A DNA stretch of 64,000 nt from DATFVA01 sp963747755 (GCA_963747755.1 CAVVGK010000008.1:62001-126000); one strand, 5' to 3'; numbered from the stretch's first letter, positions 34,681 through 43,500 are shown. Program-made: numbers and translations. The notes: a model not told the origin generated them from the sequence alone.

Positions 34681-35427
34681 ATGAGTAAATTAGTTTTATT
34701 ACGTCACGGGGAAAGTACCTGGAATAAGGAGAACCGTTTTACCGGTTGGACGGATGTTGATTTATCAGACCAGGGATTATCAGAAGCGCAAAAAGCGGGC
34801 GACGTCCTTAAAGAAGAAGGCTATACTTTCGATATGGCTTACACTTCGGTGCTGAAAAGAGCCATCAGAACCCTTTGGATAGCGCTGGATAAACTCGATC
34901 TTATGTGGATACCGGTTGAAAGATCGTGGAGACTTAACGAGAGGCATTACGGTGCACTCCAGGGATTAAATAAAGCTGAAATGGCAAAGAAATTCGGCGA
35001 AGAGCAGGTCCATACCTGGAGACGCAGCTACGATATTCAGCCTCCGGCCCTAGAAAAGGATGATGAACGTTATCCCGGAAAAGATCCTCGTTACAAGAAC
35101 CTAACCGAAAAAGAACTCCCTCTGACTGAGTGCCTGAAGGATACAGTTGAAAGATTTCTTCCTTACTGGAAAGATACTATCGCTCCTTCTATTAAATCCG
35201 GGAAGAAAATAATAATCGCTGCCCACGGCAATAGTCTCCGCGCACTTGTAAAATATCTCGATAAAGTACCTGAGGATGAGATAGTTGGATTAAACATTCC
35301 GACGGGTATTCCTCTTGTATATGAACTCGATGACAACCTGAAACCGCTGAAACACTACTATCTCGGCGACCAGGAAGAGATTCAGAAGAAGACTAACGCA
35401 GTAGCAAATCAGGGTAAAGCGAAATAA
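34681..35427 (+). CDS. gpmA: 2,3-bisphosphoglycerate-dependent phosphoglycerate mutase
   Basis: 248 residues from the ATG at 34681; a further ATG at 34669 (MGAI) is possible but less conserved. LVLLRHGESTWNKENRFTGW (4-23) contains the phosphorylated histidine H9, and IIAAHGNSLRALVKYL the second catalytic histidine. The full-length family pattern (RRSYDIQPPA, YPGKDPRY) is present. Interconverts 3- and 2-phosphoglycerate in glycolysis and gluconeogenesis. Probably transcribed alone. Confidence 0.96.
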   Translation: MSKLVLLRHGESTWNKENRFTGWTDVDLSDQGLSEAQKAGDVLKEEGYTFDMAYTSVLKRAIRTLWIALDKLDLMWIPVERSWRLNERHYGALQGLNKAEMAKKFGEEQVHTWRRSYDIQPPALEKDDERYPGKDPRYKNLTEKELPLTECLKDTVERFLPYWKDTIAPSIKSGKKIIIAAHGNSLRALVKYLDKVPEDEIVGLNIPTGIPLVYELDDNLKPLKHYYLGDQEEIQKKTNAVANQGKAK

Positions 35428-35445
35428 CAAGGAAAAAGTAAAAAG
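35425..35445. repeat. 21-nt sequence repeated in reverse at 47045-47065
   Basis: The stretch beginning TAACAAGGAAAAAG, overlapping the gpmA stop codon, is identical over 21 nt to the reverse complement of 47045-47065. It is low in complexity (A/G-rich). Both copies sit at gene ends or starts. Comparable strings are common between genes in some FCB genomes; no function known. Confidence 0.6.
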
Positions 35446-35629
35446 TACTAAGGGATTTTGTGTTGAGCGGGAGGGTTTAAAGCTTCGCATCTTATCAAAT
35501 AATCTTCTAAATACTGACCTCTCACCCCTGACTCGTGATTTTTCTACATAAATTAGCCTTGACTTTCAGAACCAAATTATCCATCTTTTGCCACGATTTT
35601 ACATCAACTAAAAGGTTTCTACCTGTCTT

Positions 35630-36685
35630 ATGACTAAAAAAATCACTTTTGCAATTCTATCTGTTCTCCTTTTCCTGCCCTTTGCGAATGCTCAGACGGT
35701 TATAGCAAAATATGCGGGGGAGTTTATGGCAATAGGGGTTGGAGGTAGACCGCTGGCAATGGGAGGAGCTTTTTCCGCCATTGCTAATGATATTACTGCC
35801 GGTTATTATAATCCAGCAGGACTTGCACAGGTAAATTATCCCCAGGTATCTTTGATGCACGATGAAAGGTTCGGCAACCTGGTTAATTATGATTACGCCG
35901 CTGTTGCGATACCATGGAATACAGATATGACTTTTGCACTTAGTGTTATGCGTCTCGGTATTGATGGTATACCTGATACCAGGCAGGCTCTTGAAGATGG
36001 CAGAAATCCCGGCGTAACTGTTAGTGATCCTAATTTTATCACGGATCAGTACGCAAGGTTAAATTATGATAAGATAACTGAGTTCAGCGATCAGGACTGG
36101 GCTTTTTACCTCAGCTTCGCAAAGATCCATTCTGACAATTTCTATTACGGCGCAAGTATTAAAATCATCTATAAAGACATAGCTGAATTTAATGCTTACG
36201 GAGTCGGTTTCGATGTCGGAGCGATCTATCTTCCCTTCGAAAATTTTTCTGTGGGCGCAAACCTGCAGGATATAACTACAACTCTGGTTTCCTGGAGTAC
36301 AGGACTTAATGAACTTATCTCACCTACTGCAAAAATCGGTGCGGCTTACGGACTTCACATTTTGAATGGTGTTCTAACACCAGCCCTGGATTTCGATGTA
36401 AGGTTTGAGAACAGGCAGTATGCTTCCACTTTCCACGCCGGTCCTGTAAGTTTTGATATGCACGCTGGATTGGAATTCAACTACAATAACCTGTTTGCAA
36501 TAAGAGGCGGTTACAACGACGTGAAGCAGTTTACAGTAGGCGCCGGCATCAAACTTCCAAAGCTGAATATCGATTATTCGTTTGCAAGGTTTAACATGGC
36601 CGAAATCGACAGGCTTCCCGACACTCATAGAATTTCAATAATCCTTACCCTCGAAGAACCCCGGTTCTTAAGAAACGGAATGTAA
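35630..36685 (+). CDS. PorV/PorQ-family outer-membrane protein
   Basis: 351 residues. A signal peptide (1-21, ending ANAQ) precedes the family block GVGGRPLAMGGAFSAIANDI and YYNPAGL. The rest has alternating amphipathic strands, as in a FadL-like barrel. It is the second PorV-like protein in the window and stands alone, with no TonB receptor beside it. It may serve type IX secretion or be an orphan member. A TTGACT box at 35559-35564 lies upstream, but a matching -10 element is not clear. Confidence 0.8.
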   Translation: MTKKITFAILSVLLFLPFANAQTVIAKYAGEFMAIGVGGRPLAMGGAFSAIANDITAGYYNPAGLAQVNYPQVSLMHDERFGNLVNYDYAAVAIPWNTDMTFALSVMRLGIDGIPDTRQALEDGRNPGVTVSDPNFITDQYARLNYDKITEFSDQDWAFYLSFAKIHSDNFYYGASIKIIYKDIAEFNAYGVGFDVGAIYLPFENFSVGANLQDITTTLVSWSTGLNELISPTAKIGAAYGLHILNGVLTPALDFDVRFENRQYASTFHAGPVSFDMHAGLEFNYNNLFAIRGGYNDVKQFTVGAGIKLPKLNIDYSFARFNMAEIDRLPDTHRISIILTLEEPRFLRNGM

Positions 36686-36773
36686 AAAACGGGCAATTCG
36701 TAAAACATCATTCTGTAAAGTTTGTCGACCGAAGAATCTTTGGATTTCTTTATGATCCTGGATTGATTGTATC

Positions 36774-37199
36774 TTAACCCTTTCTTCTTCCTGAGAGATG
36801 ATAATCCAGACTGTACCTTCCGGGGCCCATTAAAAATAAACCTAATAGAGTAATTCCAAGTTCAAGGGGGTGGGCAATTGAACTGAGTGCACGGCCGGAA
36901 ACATAACTGCTGTTTGCCGCAACCAGCATTGTTATAATTATGAAAGCTGCTGCGGGACGAAAGAATAATCCGAGTAGAATAAGAATACCTCCGAAAAACT
37001 CTGCGCAGGATGCTAAGAATCCCCATACCGGGTAAGAAAAGGTTACTCCAATATGTGATACTGCGGAACCAATATTTGTCCATGTTTCGGGCCCGGCGAA
37101 TAGTTTTTTACCGCCGTAAACAAATATATATGCTAATCCAAGAATCACTCTTATAGTAAGTAGTCCCAGGTCAGGGTAAGTTCTAAGTTTCAGTTTCAT
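36774..37199 (-). CDS. DoxX-family membrane protein
   Basis: 141 residues from the ATG at 37199, which has AAGGTGAC just before it; an ATG at 37229 would overlap the response-regulator gene further. Four membrane segments (LLTIRVILGLAYIFVYG, VWGFLASCAEFFGGILILLG, PAAAFIIITMLVAAN, LELGITLLGLFLMG) and the GGxKLF and EFFGG patterns are typical of DoxX/DoxD relatives. Role unknown in this group; some members act in thiosulfate or thiol redox. It overlaps the end of the response regulator gene by 17 nt, so they share a transcript. Confidence 0.82.
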   Translation of the reverse strand: MKLKLRTYPDLGLLTIRVILGLAYIFVYGGKKLFAGPETWTNIGSAVSHIGVTFSYPVWGFLASCAEFFGGILILLGLFFRPAAAFIIITMLVAANSSYVSGRALSSIAHPLELGITLLGLFLMGPGRYSLDYHLSGRRKG

Positions 37200-37590
37200 T
37201 GTCACCTTCAGTTTTTTTGGCAGCATCAAGCAGCGTACGCATCAGTACGTGATTATCGACCGGTTTTGTTAGAAAAATATCTACTCCCGCATTTATGGCA
37301 TTCTCAATATCTGCCTTAAATGCATGCGCGGTGAGGCATACAATGGGGATGTTTTTAAATTCAGGATCCGCCTTTAACTCCTTTGTAAGTTCCAGTCCGT
37401 TTTTCTCACCTTTAAGCGAAATATCCATTAATATTACATCATACGCATTATTTCTAAGATTTTCATACAAAGTTACATCTGAATCACAAATATCAGTTAT
37501 AAAGTTTTTTCGAAGGAACATACGAAGAAAACGCTGGTTTTCGGTGTCATCTTCGGTTATCAGTATTCTTGGTTTATTTTCATCTGCCAT
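37183..37590 (-). CDS. Single-domain response regulator
   Basis: 135 residues from the ATG at 37590 (MADENKPRIL); an upstream ATG at 37641 lies in the predicted promoter. A receiver domain with acidic pocket E13-D14, phosphoacceptor D56 (VILMDISLKG), T88 and K109 (LTKPVD) is complete, and there is no output domain. It probably acts as a CheY- or Spo0F-like messenger, or passes phosphate within a relay. No histidine kinase is encoded in the window. It is translated with the DoxX protein. Confidence 0.88.
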   Translation of the reverse strand: MADENKPRILITEDDTENQRFLRMFLRKNFITDICDSDVTLYENLRNNAYDVILMDISLKGEKNGLELTKELKADPEFKNIPIVCLTAHAFKADIENAINAGVDIFLTKPVDNHVLMRTLLDAAKKTEGDNETET

Positions 37591-37611
37591 ATTTTTCTCA
37601 GAAAGAATATG

Positions 37612-37641
37612 AAAATTTAAGATAAAAATATTTTTCAACAA
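37612..37641 (-). promoter_or_regulatory. Predicted promoter of the response regulator-doxX operon
   Basis: On the minus strand TTGTTG (37636-37641) and TAAATTTT (37612-37619, one mismatch from TAnnTTTG) are 16 nt apart. It lies just upstream of the ATG at 37590 and faces away from the DUF2905 promoter. A dyad GCGGAT/ATCCGC (37649-37669) lies between the two. Confidence 0.45.
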
Positions 37642-37671
37642 ATTTGGTGCGGATATCGATTAAATCCGCGG

Positions 37672-37701
37672 TTGAATTTTGTCTGCAAATAAATAAATTT
37701 A
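37672..37701 (+). promoter_or_regulatory. Predicted promoter of the DUF2905 gene
   Basis: TTGAAT (37672-37677) and TAAATTTA (37694-37701, one mismatch from TAnnTTTG) are 16 nt apart, 25 nt upstream of the ATG. It diverges from the response regulator promoter. Confidence 0.45.
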
Positions 37702-37726
37702 TACGGTTAAGATAGAGAAAAGAGTA

Positions 37727-37951
37727 ATGAATCCGGAATTTCATCAATTAGGCAGGTTAATGATTTATGCGGGTATTTTTATACTCGTACTGGGGGTGTT
37801 GTTTTTCTTTGGGGATAAGATTCCTTTCCTGGGAAAGCTGCCGGGTGATATTTATATAAAGAGAAAGAACTTCACCTTCTACTTTCCTATTGTTACTTCA
37901 ATTTTGCTGAGTTTGCTAATAAGCCTTATTATTTACTTGTTCAGGAAGTGA
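37727..37951 (+). CDS. DUF2905-family small membrane protein
   Basis: 74 residues with two membrane helices: LGRLMIYAGIFILVLGVLFFF and FPIVTSILLSLLISLIIYLF. Between them KIPFLGKLPGDIYIKRKNFT is the DUF2905 hallmark. The function of the family is unknown. The gene is short and stands alone, with the stem CAACCCT/AGGGTTG (37963-37980) shortly after the stop. Confidence 0.88.
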   Translation: MNPEFHQLGRLMIYAGIFILVLGVLFFFGDKIPFLGKLPGDIYIKRKNFTFYFPIVTSILLSLLISLIIYLFRK

Positions 37952-37962
37952 TTGGAAGCGTT

Positions 37963-37980
37963 CAACCCTTAAAAGGGTTG
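37963..37980 (+). terminator. Stem-loop after the DUF2905 gene
   Basis: CAACCCT (37963-37969) and AGGGTTG (37974-37980) form a 7-bp stem with a TAAA loop 12 nt after the stop. No T run follows, so termination is uncertain. Confidence 0.4.
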
Positions 37981-38125
37981 TGGCTAATATATAGTCCATT
38001 GTGTTACAAAGGTTAAATCCCTACGAGATACAAGAAATTAGTATCGTATTGGTATTGTGTTACTGAGATTAAAAGGTGAAAGTATGATTTGGCTAACCTT
38101 TGTAAGAGGGAGGGTTTGGTGTTAA

Positions 38126-38160
38126 ATCCTCTACGGGAAGCTATATATCCCGCAGAGGAT
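38126..38160 (-). terminator. Stem-loop downstream of the TlpA-like gene
   Basis: ATCCTCTACGGGA (38126-38138) pairs with TCCCGCAGAGGAT (38148-38160) with one mismatch around a 9-nt loop, 25 nt past the minus-strand gene. A related fragment (AAATCCCTACGAGATAC) lies near 38007, so it may also belong to a dispersed repeat. Confidence 0.5.
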
Positions 38161-38184
38161 CTACTTAAACAGCAATCTTAAGAT

Positions 38185-38727
38185 TTATGATTTATTGATC
38201 AGCTCTTTGATCTTATTTTCATATTCACTCTTCGGGTACAGACCGACAATCTTCTTAACGATGTTGCCGTCCTGATCGATTATAAATGTTGTAGGAATCG
38301 CATTCACGCCCCCGAAGTCGTTTATCACTTTGTCATTAAAATACACCACCGGATAGTTTATGCCCATCTTATCGGTAAAAGAAGGGACGCTTGCTTTCGT
38401 GTTGTCACGGTCGAGCGAAATTCCTATAACCGCAACCTTGTCTTTGTATTCATTCTGTAATGAAATCAGATCAGGAATTCCCTTTCTGCATGGGGGACAC
38501 CAGGTTGCCCAAAAGTCAACTATTACGACCTTTCCTTTATAATCGGATAGGCTGACATCCTCGCCATTAACACTGCTCAGTGTAAAATCGGGAGCTTTGC
38601 TGGTGTTATCCTGTTGAACCGCGCCAGCTTCCGGAGTTTGGCTGACTTTAGCTTCATTCTCTTTTTGACAGCCCGCTACTGTTACTGCATAAAATAATAT
38701 TATAACTGATGCTAATACCTTAATCAT
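38185..38727 (-). CDS. TlpA/ResA-like thiol-disulfide oxidoreductase lipoprotein
   Basis: 180 residues. A lipobox (VTVAGC) lipidates C20. The AhpC/TSA-type thioredoxin fold has the active site FWATWCPPCRKG (C77, C80) and the cis-proline region NAIPTTFIID. Such proteins reduce disulfides outside the cytoplasm, for example for cytochrome c maturation or protein repair. A 77-residue membrane protein gene lies 17 nt upstream on the same strand and is probably co-transcribed. Confidence 0.92.
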   Translation of the reverse strand: MIKVLASVIILFYAVTVAGCQKENEAKVSQTPEAGAVQQDNTSKAPDFTLSSVNGEDVSLSDYKGKVVIVDFWATWCPPCRKGIPDLISLQNEYKDKVAVIGISLDRDNTKASVPSFTDKMGINYPVVYFNDKVINDFGGVNAIPTTFIIDQDGNIVKKIVGLYPKSEYENKIKELINKS

Positions 38728-38744
38728 ACTTTTTTCCTTCTGAA

Positions 38745-38978
38745 TTATTGATTCTCGTGTAAAACTTTTTCGGCTTTCTGCGGATTAAATCCGGGAGGAT
38801 AGGGTCCATGTTCCGGTACGCTCCGGGTATTATTTACTATAAAAAATATTACCAGGATGATGACGAAGACGACGGTCCATACTGTATTTTTATACCTTGG
38901 ATCGATCAGAGGTTTTTTCTGATCTACTTTCGTCTTTCCTATCTGCCTTGGTTTGGGTTTAGTTTTTTTCTGTGCCAT
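38745..38978 (-). CDS. Small single-pass membrane protein of unknown function
   Basis: 77 residues: a Lys-rich cytoplasmic N-terminus (about 1-30), one membrane helix (TVWTVVFVIILVIFFIVNN) and a short Pro/Gly-rich periplasmic tail (HGPYPPGFNPQKAEK). It directly precedes the TlpA-like gene, so it may be a membrane partner in the same thiol pathway; this is inferred from position only. Low-complexity ends make homology hard to judge. Confidence 0.7.
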   Translation of the reverse strand: MAQKKTKPKPRQIGKTKVDQKKPLIDPRYKNTVWTVVFVIILVIFFIVNNTRSVPEHGPYPPGFNPQKAEKVLHENQ

Positions 38979-39020
38979 AATGTGAATATAAGATGAAATT
39001 GTTGAAAAAGAGTTTCAAAT

Positions 39021-40088
39021 TTAAAACATTTCTAACTGGTTATTAACTTTTTTGAATAAATCTTTTCTTAATACTGCTCTTTCTCTGTTCAGACCGTATT
39101 TTTTGCAGCTCAATTCAAACAGCGAATGAATGGTTTCCGCCAGTTCTCCTTTGCCGGAAAACCTTGAACCGAACTCAGAATCATTAAGTTTCCCGCCGCG
39201 CATCTCTCTTATCTTATTGATCACCTTCTTCTCCCTGTCGGGGAACTCAGTTTTGAGCCATTGCAGGAAAAGATCCTTAACTGCATACGGAAGACGCAGC
39301 ATAATATGTCCCGCAAAAGCAGCCCCTCTCGCTGAAGCCTCCTTAAGAATTGAAGGTATTTCTTCATCGTTTAGCCCCGGAATTACCGGGGCAATATTCA
39401 CACCTATTGGAATTTTTGCATCAGCAAATTTCCCGATAACCTGCAGTCTTCTTTCGGGAGAAGATGTTCTGGGCTCCATTTTGCGGGCCAGATCTTTATC
39501 GAGTGTTGTAACCGAAAGGGAGACTGATACAAGCTCCAGTTCCGCCATTTCCTTCAGTATATCGATATCTCTTTCTATTAAAGCGTTCTTGGTAATTATA
39601 GAAACAGGGTTTCGGTACTTAAGGCAGACTTTCAAGGTTTCCCTTGTAATTTCCAACTGCCTTTCAATTGGCTGGTAGCAGTCGGTATTACCGCTGAACA
39701 TTATAAAATCGGGCTTGTAGTTCTTCTTATTAAATTCAGCTTCCAGGAGTTTAGGTGCATCCTTCTTAATCATTATCTTCGATTCAAAATCGGTACCTGC
39801 CGAGAAGCCCAGGAATTCGTGGGAAGGACGGGCATAGCAGTATACACAGCCGTGTTCGCAGCCGCGGTAAGGATTAAAAGAATACTCGAATCCCACATCG
39901 TAGCTATCGTTTTTTGCTATCACAGATTTAGAATCGTCGCGGAAGAATTGTGTTGGGATCTTTTTCTCTTCTTCGGGCTCAGTGAAGTAATCCATTTCAT
40001 CAGGCTTAAAATCCTCTAGAGAGAATTTTTCAAACCTGTTTCCGGGATTAAATTGTGCGCCTCTGCCTCGTATCTTTGTGTTGCTCAT
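39021..40088 (-). CDS. Radical SAM protein of the spore-photolyase-like PA0069 family
   Basis: 355 residues from the ATG at 40088; an upstream start at 40163 would add a poorly conserved stretch. The cluster motif is in RGCEHGCVYCYARP (C77, C81, C84), preceded by the family signature GFEYSFNPYRG. SGNTDCYQPIERQLEITRE and NIAPVIPGLND are further family blocks. The protein should cleave SAM reductively; substrates of this group are not established, although DNA-lesion repair is sometimes proposed. Single gene with a repeat array upstream. Confidence 0.88.
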   Translation of the reverse strand: MSNTKIRGRGAQFNPGNRFEKFSLEDFKPDEMDYFTEPEEEKKIPTQFFRDDSKSVIAKNDSYDVGFEYSFNPYRGCEHGCVYCYARPSHEFLGFSAGTDFESKIMIKKDAPKLLEAEFNKKNYKPDFIMFSGNTDCYQPIERQLEITRETLKVCLKYRNPVSIITKNALIERDIDILKEMAELELVSVSLSVTTLDKDLARKMEPRTSSPERRLQVIGKFADAKIPIGVNIAPVIPGLNDEEIPSILKEASARGAAFAGHIMLRLPYAVKDLFLQWLKTEFPDREKKVINKIREMRGGKLNDSEFGSRFSGKGELAETIHSLFELSCKKYGLNRERAVLRKDLFKKVNNQLEMF

Positions 40089-40251
40089 CTGGTAAAGATA
40101 AGAAAAGATTGTAATCCGTTTGATATAAAAAATTGTCCTAAAACCAACCTGAACCTGCGTCAAGATTTATTATGGGGAGGCTCACATGCATATATGCCCC
40201 AAAGTTCAATAATTAATGGCTAAAGCCAGAATATTATAGAGTATTATCTTG
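40089..40251. other. Intergenic stretch leading into the 99-bp tandem array
   Basis: Upstream of the radical SAM gene there is a short leader and then GGCTAAAGCC (40218-40227), the first module of the dispersed palindromic repeat; its second module is the first unit of the tandem array beginning at 40252. Nothing coding is seen. Confidence 0.45.
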
Positions 40252-40512
40252 GTCCGTCGGTTAAAACACGACGGCAATCCCTCTGAAGGAATTTAGTTTG
40301 TAGGCTAAAATTGAACGGTAGATGAGAATTGAGTAGAGGATATGCCTTGGGTCCGTCGGTTAAAACACGACGGCAATTTCTCTGAAGGAATTCAGTTTGT
40401 GGGCTAAAATCGAACGGTAGATGAGAATTGAGTAGAGGATATGCCTTGAGTCCGTCGGTTAAAACACGACGGCAATCCCTCTGAAGGTATTTAGTTTGTA
40501 GGCTAAAATTGA
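40252..40512. repeat. Tandem array, 99-bp unit, about 2.6 copies
   Basis: Units start at 40252, 40351 and 40450, each opening with GTCCGTCGGTTAAAACACG and ACGGCAAT, followed by a segment containing CTCTGAAGG, TTTGT(A/G)GGCTAAAAT and a GAGTAGAGGATATGCCTT tail. Copies differ at only a few positions, so the duplications are recent. The head of the unit is the second module of the dispersed palindrome. The array lies between the convergent-free ends of the radical SAM start and the GH13 end. Confidence 0.85.
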
Positions 40513-40520
40513 CTAGCAGA

Positions 40521-41996
40521 TCATAAGGTTAAAGAAAAGATGTGGGATTGATAGCCGCGGAGCTCAATGAATAAGCCGGGTTCGGCGAACTCTTTAACTG
40601 AACGCTTATAAACTGAACCTGTAAGCAGGTCTTTAAGGCTGATCTCATTCTTTTCTGAAGGAAGCTCCATCTTCAGCCTGCACTGTGAGGTGGAATGTGA
40701 ATAATTTATCACTACTATTCTCATCTCACTGCCTAAACCCCAGTACCAGGCAAGAAAGTTATCACAGGAATAATTAACAGGATCGGCATTCATAGGATTA
40801 AGTATCTGCCACGTCCCTTTCCTGAAAATTTCATCCTTCGTAGCATTAAGCAGTGTATCGTAATATTTACGTATCATCACCGATGGTTTCTCAGCAGGCT
40901 CTCTCCCGAGCTGCACCGGCAGCTTTGTTTTTTTGCCTTCAAACTGACCATCATTATAAAACCTCACTCCCTGAATCGTGCTTATAACAACTGCGGCAGC
41001 AAGAGCTTTAAACCTTCCCAGCCGTGAAATTGCTCTGTCCTCATCATGGTTCTCAATGAAACGTACGCTTTTCAACTGGTATTCTTTATCTGCCTGCAGG
41101 TGGGCTTTGATGCCCGGAAGGTCGCCTTCGGATAGCCTGTCGGAAAGCCGCTTGTCGTAGGTGTAGTCAAACCCCAGCTGCTGAAGCTGCCATTCAAGAT
41201 CCCAGTAAGCTTCAGCCATAAACATAAACTCCGGATTTTTTTCCTTGGTTTTTGCAATCGCTGTCTTCCAGAATTCATCGGAGGGTTTCTTATAATTTGA
41301 TTTGTTAAGAACACCCATCCATGTATTCTGAAAAACATTGTTCAGCGGAAGCATCGCCATATCACAACGCACTCCGTCGGCAACCGAAGCAATATATAAA
41401 AGCTTTTCTGTCATTATCTCACGAGCCGCAGGCTCAAAATAATTCAGCTGGACGGTATCTGTCCACGGCGGAAAAAAAGGATCCCTGCCGTGCACCAGGT
41501 ATAACAGTTTTCCTGCATCATATTCAAAGAACGCATAGGGATCTTTCCGAAAAGAATCCTTGTCTGTCTGCAGAAAAATTTCAGGATGAGATTTGATGAG
41601 CGGACTGTTTGCCCCGAAATGGTTTGGTATAAAATCAAGGAACAGCTTCACACCCGCTTTGTTAAGGCGCTCCTTTAATTTAAGCAGATCATCTTCCGTT
41701 CCCAGCGCCGGGTTCAAGACATAATCATCAATGGCGAAAGGAGAACCGATTACGTCTTCCTTTTTCCAGTCGCTCAGTGCCTTTGCATATCCGGGCATAA
41801 GGTCGATACCAAAACAGCACTTCGCAGCAAGCTCCTTATTCACTTTCCAGACACCCATCAGCCACAAAATCTCAATACGCCCCTCATTAAGTTCATCGAT
41901 AAAACGCTGATCTATATCCCGAAGTCCGGCATCGTTTCCGAATCTCCTGATCCACACTCTGGTATTGACTTCAAGCAGTCTGGGATTTATAAGCAT
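40521..41996 (-). CDS. GH13 alpha-amylase-family glycoside hydrolase
   Basis: 491 residues. The four GH13 regions are present: FLDFIPNHFG (119-128), the nucleophile region GVRCDMAM with D212, the acid/base MAEAYW with E262, and FIENHDED (313-320). A small all-beta C-terminal domain ends the protein. There is no signal peptide, so the enzyme is likely cytoplasmic and may act on internal glucan, trehalose or maltooligosaccharides. GAAAGGAA precedes the ATG. It is a lone gene with no glycogen genes beside it, so the precise specificity is open. Confidence 0.85.
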   Translation of the reverse strand: MLINPRLLEVNTRVWIRRFGNDAGLRDIDQRFIDELNEGRIEILWLMGVWKVNKELAAKCCFGIDLMPGYAKALSDWKKEDVIGSPFAIDDYVLNPALGTEDDLLKLKERLNKAGVKLFLDFIPNHFGANSPLIKSHPEIFLQTDKDSFRKDPYAFFEYDAGKLLYLVHGRDPFFPPWTDTVQLNYFEPAAREIMTEKLLYIASVADGVRCDMAMLPLNNVFQNTWMGVLNKSNYKKPSDEFWKTAIAKTKEKNPEFMFMAEAYWDLEWQLQQLGFDYTYDKRLSDRLSEGDLPGIKAHLQADKEYQLKSVRFIENHDEDRAISRLGRFKALAAAVVISTIQGVRFYNDGQFEGKKTKLPVQLGREPAEKPSVMIRKYYDTLLNATKDEIFRKGTWQILNPMNADPVNYSCDNFLAWYWGLGSEMRIVVINYSHSTSQCRLKMELPSEKNEISLKDLLTGSVYKRSVKEFAEPGLFIELRGYQSHIFSLTL

Positions 41997-42503
41997 TAGT
42001 TCCTTTCAAAAGTAACTTTAAATTTAACGAATTGCGGGCTAATTATACTCTTGAATTTTCGTACATGTTTTACTTTTTTTAGGGTTGAGTTTTTTAAGTC
42101 AAGGGCCGTATTTGTAAATTTTACTTCGGTAAAGTAAAAATGAAACGATAGCAGGATTGTGATTCAGAAAAGATTAGCGTAATTTTTTTGTCCCATTCCT
42201 GTCATTAAATTCACAATTATTATTATATTCTCCCGAACTATTTCGAAACCTTATCAATTTAGTTGAGTTTTTAAGCTTTCCCGGCTAGTTGAGTTGTTTT
42301 ATTTCTTTTTTCAAGAACGCGGATATCAGTATTAATAGATATTTCCGCCTTCCCATATTCAGGGGATAGGGTAATTATATTTTAAGAAATTGGTACAATA
42401 ATTGTCTTAAAGTAGTACATAAAAAAAACGGACACATACAAAAATGTCAAAAATCGTAAGATTTAAATTATATTTTCATGAATTAAAGAACCAGAGGTAG
42501 TAG
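41997..42503. other. Divergent intergenic region with a UUCG-type hairpin
   Basis: About 500 bases between the GH13 gene and the plus-strand envelope cassette. TTTAC-TTCG-GTAAA (42121-42134), inside longer arms TTTTACTT (42119-42126) and AAGTAAAA (42132-42139), would make a very stable tetraloop hairpin. TATATTTT (42469-42476) is a possible -10 element for the cassette without a convincing -35 box, and AGAGG precedes its ATG. A long AT-rich stretch could carry control sites for both genes. No ORF is supported. Confidence 0.45.
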
Positions 42504-43490
42504 ATGCTCAAAGCTGAAACCATCGAAAAGCCTTCCGATAAAATCCCTGCAGGCAATAATGATTTATATGCTAAGAATGGACTTGAAGCCGAACTTGATG
42601 ATTATAAAGAAACCGCTTTAAGGAAAATAAGATTTTCGGTGGTGATAAAACCTGCCATCATATCTTTAGTAGCATTGATTTTATCTTTTTTCCTTGATCT
42701 CTCTTATGTCCCCCTGCTGGGAAATATTTCTATCGACATCGGAAAAGCACTGTTTCCTACCTGGCAGCCGGCTCCGGAAATTGTTGAACCGTTTAGTTTC
42801 TGGTGGATGCCTGTAGTCGTATATGGACTTTTTGCTTTCATGGCATACCTTGCATACAATAAGCTGAAGCTTGAAGTTTTAAGGAGTCCTGTTTCCGAAA
42901 CAATTGACAGGATCATTACTTCATACCAGAGTGTTATCGATAGTATATCAACTGCTTTGCCTCTTATCGGCGCTGCAATTCTTCTTATAAGTATCAAGCT
43001 TGGAGAGGAAATATTTTTAGGGTTATCGGTTCCTTTTGAAATTAAAGCCCTGATTGTTCTGGCTTTAGGTAAATTGTTCGAACCTGTATTGGATCAGCTT
43101 GGCGTGGAATTTCAGAATGTGGTTACACACGTACAGGATATGAAAGAAAGATATTTCTCGCGTATCCAGGTAGAGAATTCCAGAAACCTTGTTAAACAGT
43201 TGAGCCAGCCGGGAGCCGGAGGAAAAGGTATCGAGATCTCGGTTAAAGATCTTGAAGCCTACAAAACACTTCTTGAGAGAACCTCTGAATTAAGTGAAAC
43301 ACTTGTAACCAACTTCAGTTCGGTCCACCAGATCCTTGAGAAAATCAACACTATCCAGGGTATTAGTCCAGAAAAAATTGAACATCTGAAATCCCTTGCA
43401 GTCTCAATACAGCAGGCATCATTAACCCTGGGTGATGAAAAAACTCAGGCCGGCCTTAAACACCTAGAAGCAATAGTTGTAAAAAAGTGA
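42504..43490 (+). CDS. Inner-membrane protein with four helices and a helical tail, possible motor-type subunit
   Basis: 328 residues, not assigned with confidence. Likely membrane segments are about 45-68, 99-120, 150-172 and 178-198; the last two, with the intervening ISTALPLIGAAILLISI-type Pro/Gly pattern, remind me of MotA/TolQ/ExbB family helices. The C-terminal 120 residues are soluble and strongly helical (DLEAYKTLLERTSELSETL, KIEHLKSLAVSIQQAS), as in the cytoplasmic tail of GldL. It is 10 nt from a GldM-like gene, and the two are followed by a barrel-like protein, so an energised envelope complex is a reasonable hypothesis. It could also be an unrelated membrane scaffold. Confidence 0.6.
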   Translation: MLKAETIEKPSDKIPAGNNDLYAKNGLEAELDDYKETALRKIRFSVVIKPAIISLVALILSFFLDLSYVPLLGNISIDIGKALFPTWQPAPEIVEPFSFWWMPVVVYGLFAFMAYLAYNKLKLEVLRSPVSETIDRIITSYQSVIDSISTALPLIGAAILLISIKLGEEIFLGLSVPFEIKALIVLALGKLFEPVLDQLGVEFQNVVTHVQDMKERYFSRIQVENSRNLVKQLSQPGAGGKGIEISVKDLEAYKTLLERTSELSETLVTNFSSVHQILEKINTIQGISPEKIEHLKSLAVSIQQASLTLGDEKTQAGLKHLEAIVVKK

Positions 43491-43500
43491 GTGTGTAATT

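Noticed and set aside
39130..39678. 182-residue open frame on the plus strand
   Set aside because: It lies fully opposite the conserved radical SAM gene; the Ser-rich composition is the expected mirror of that gene.
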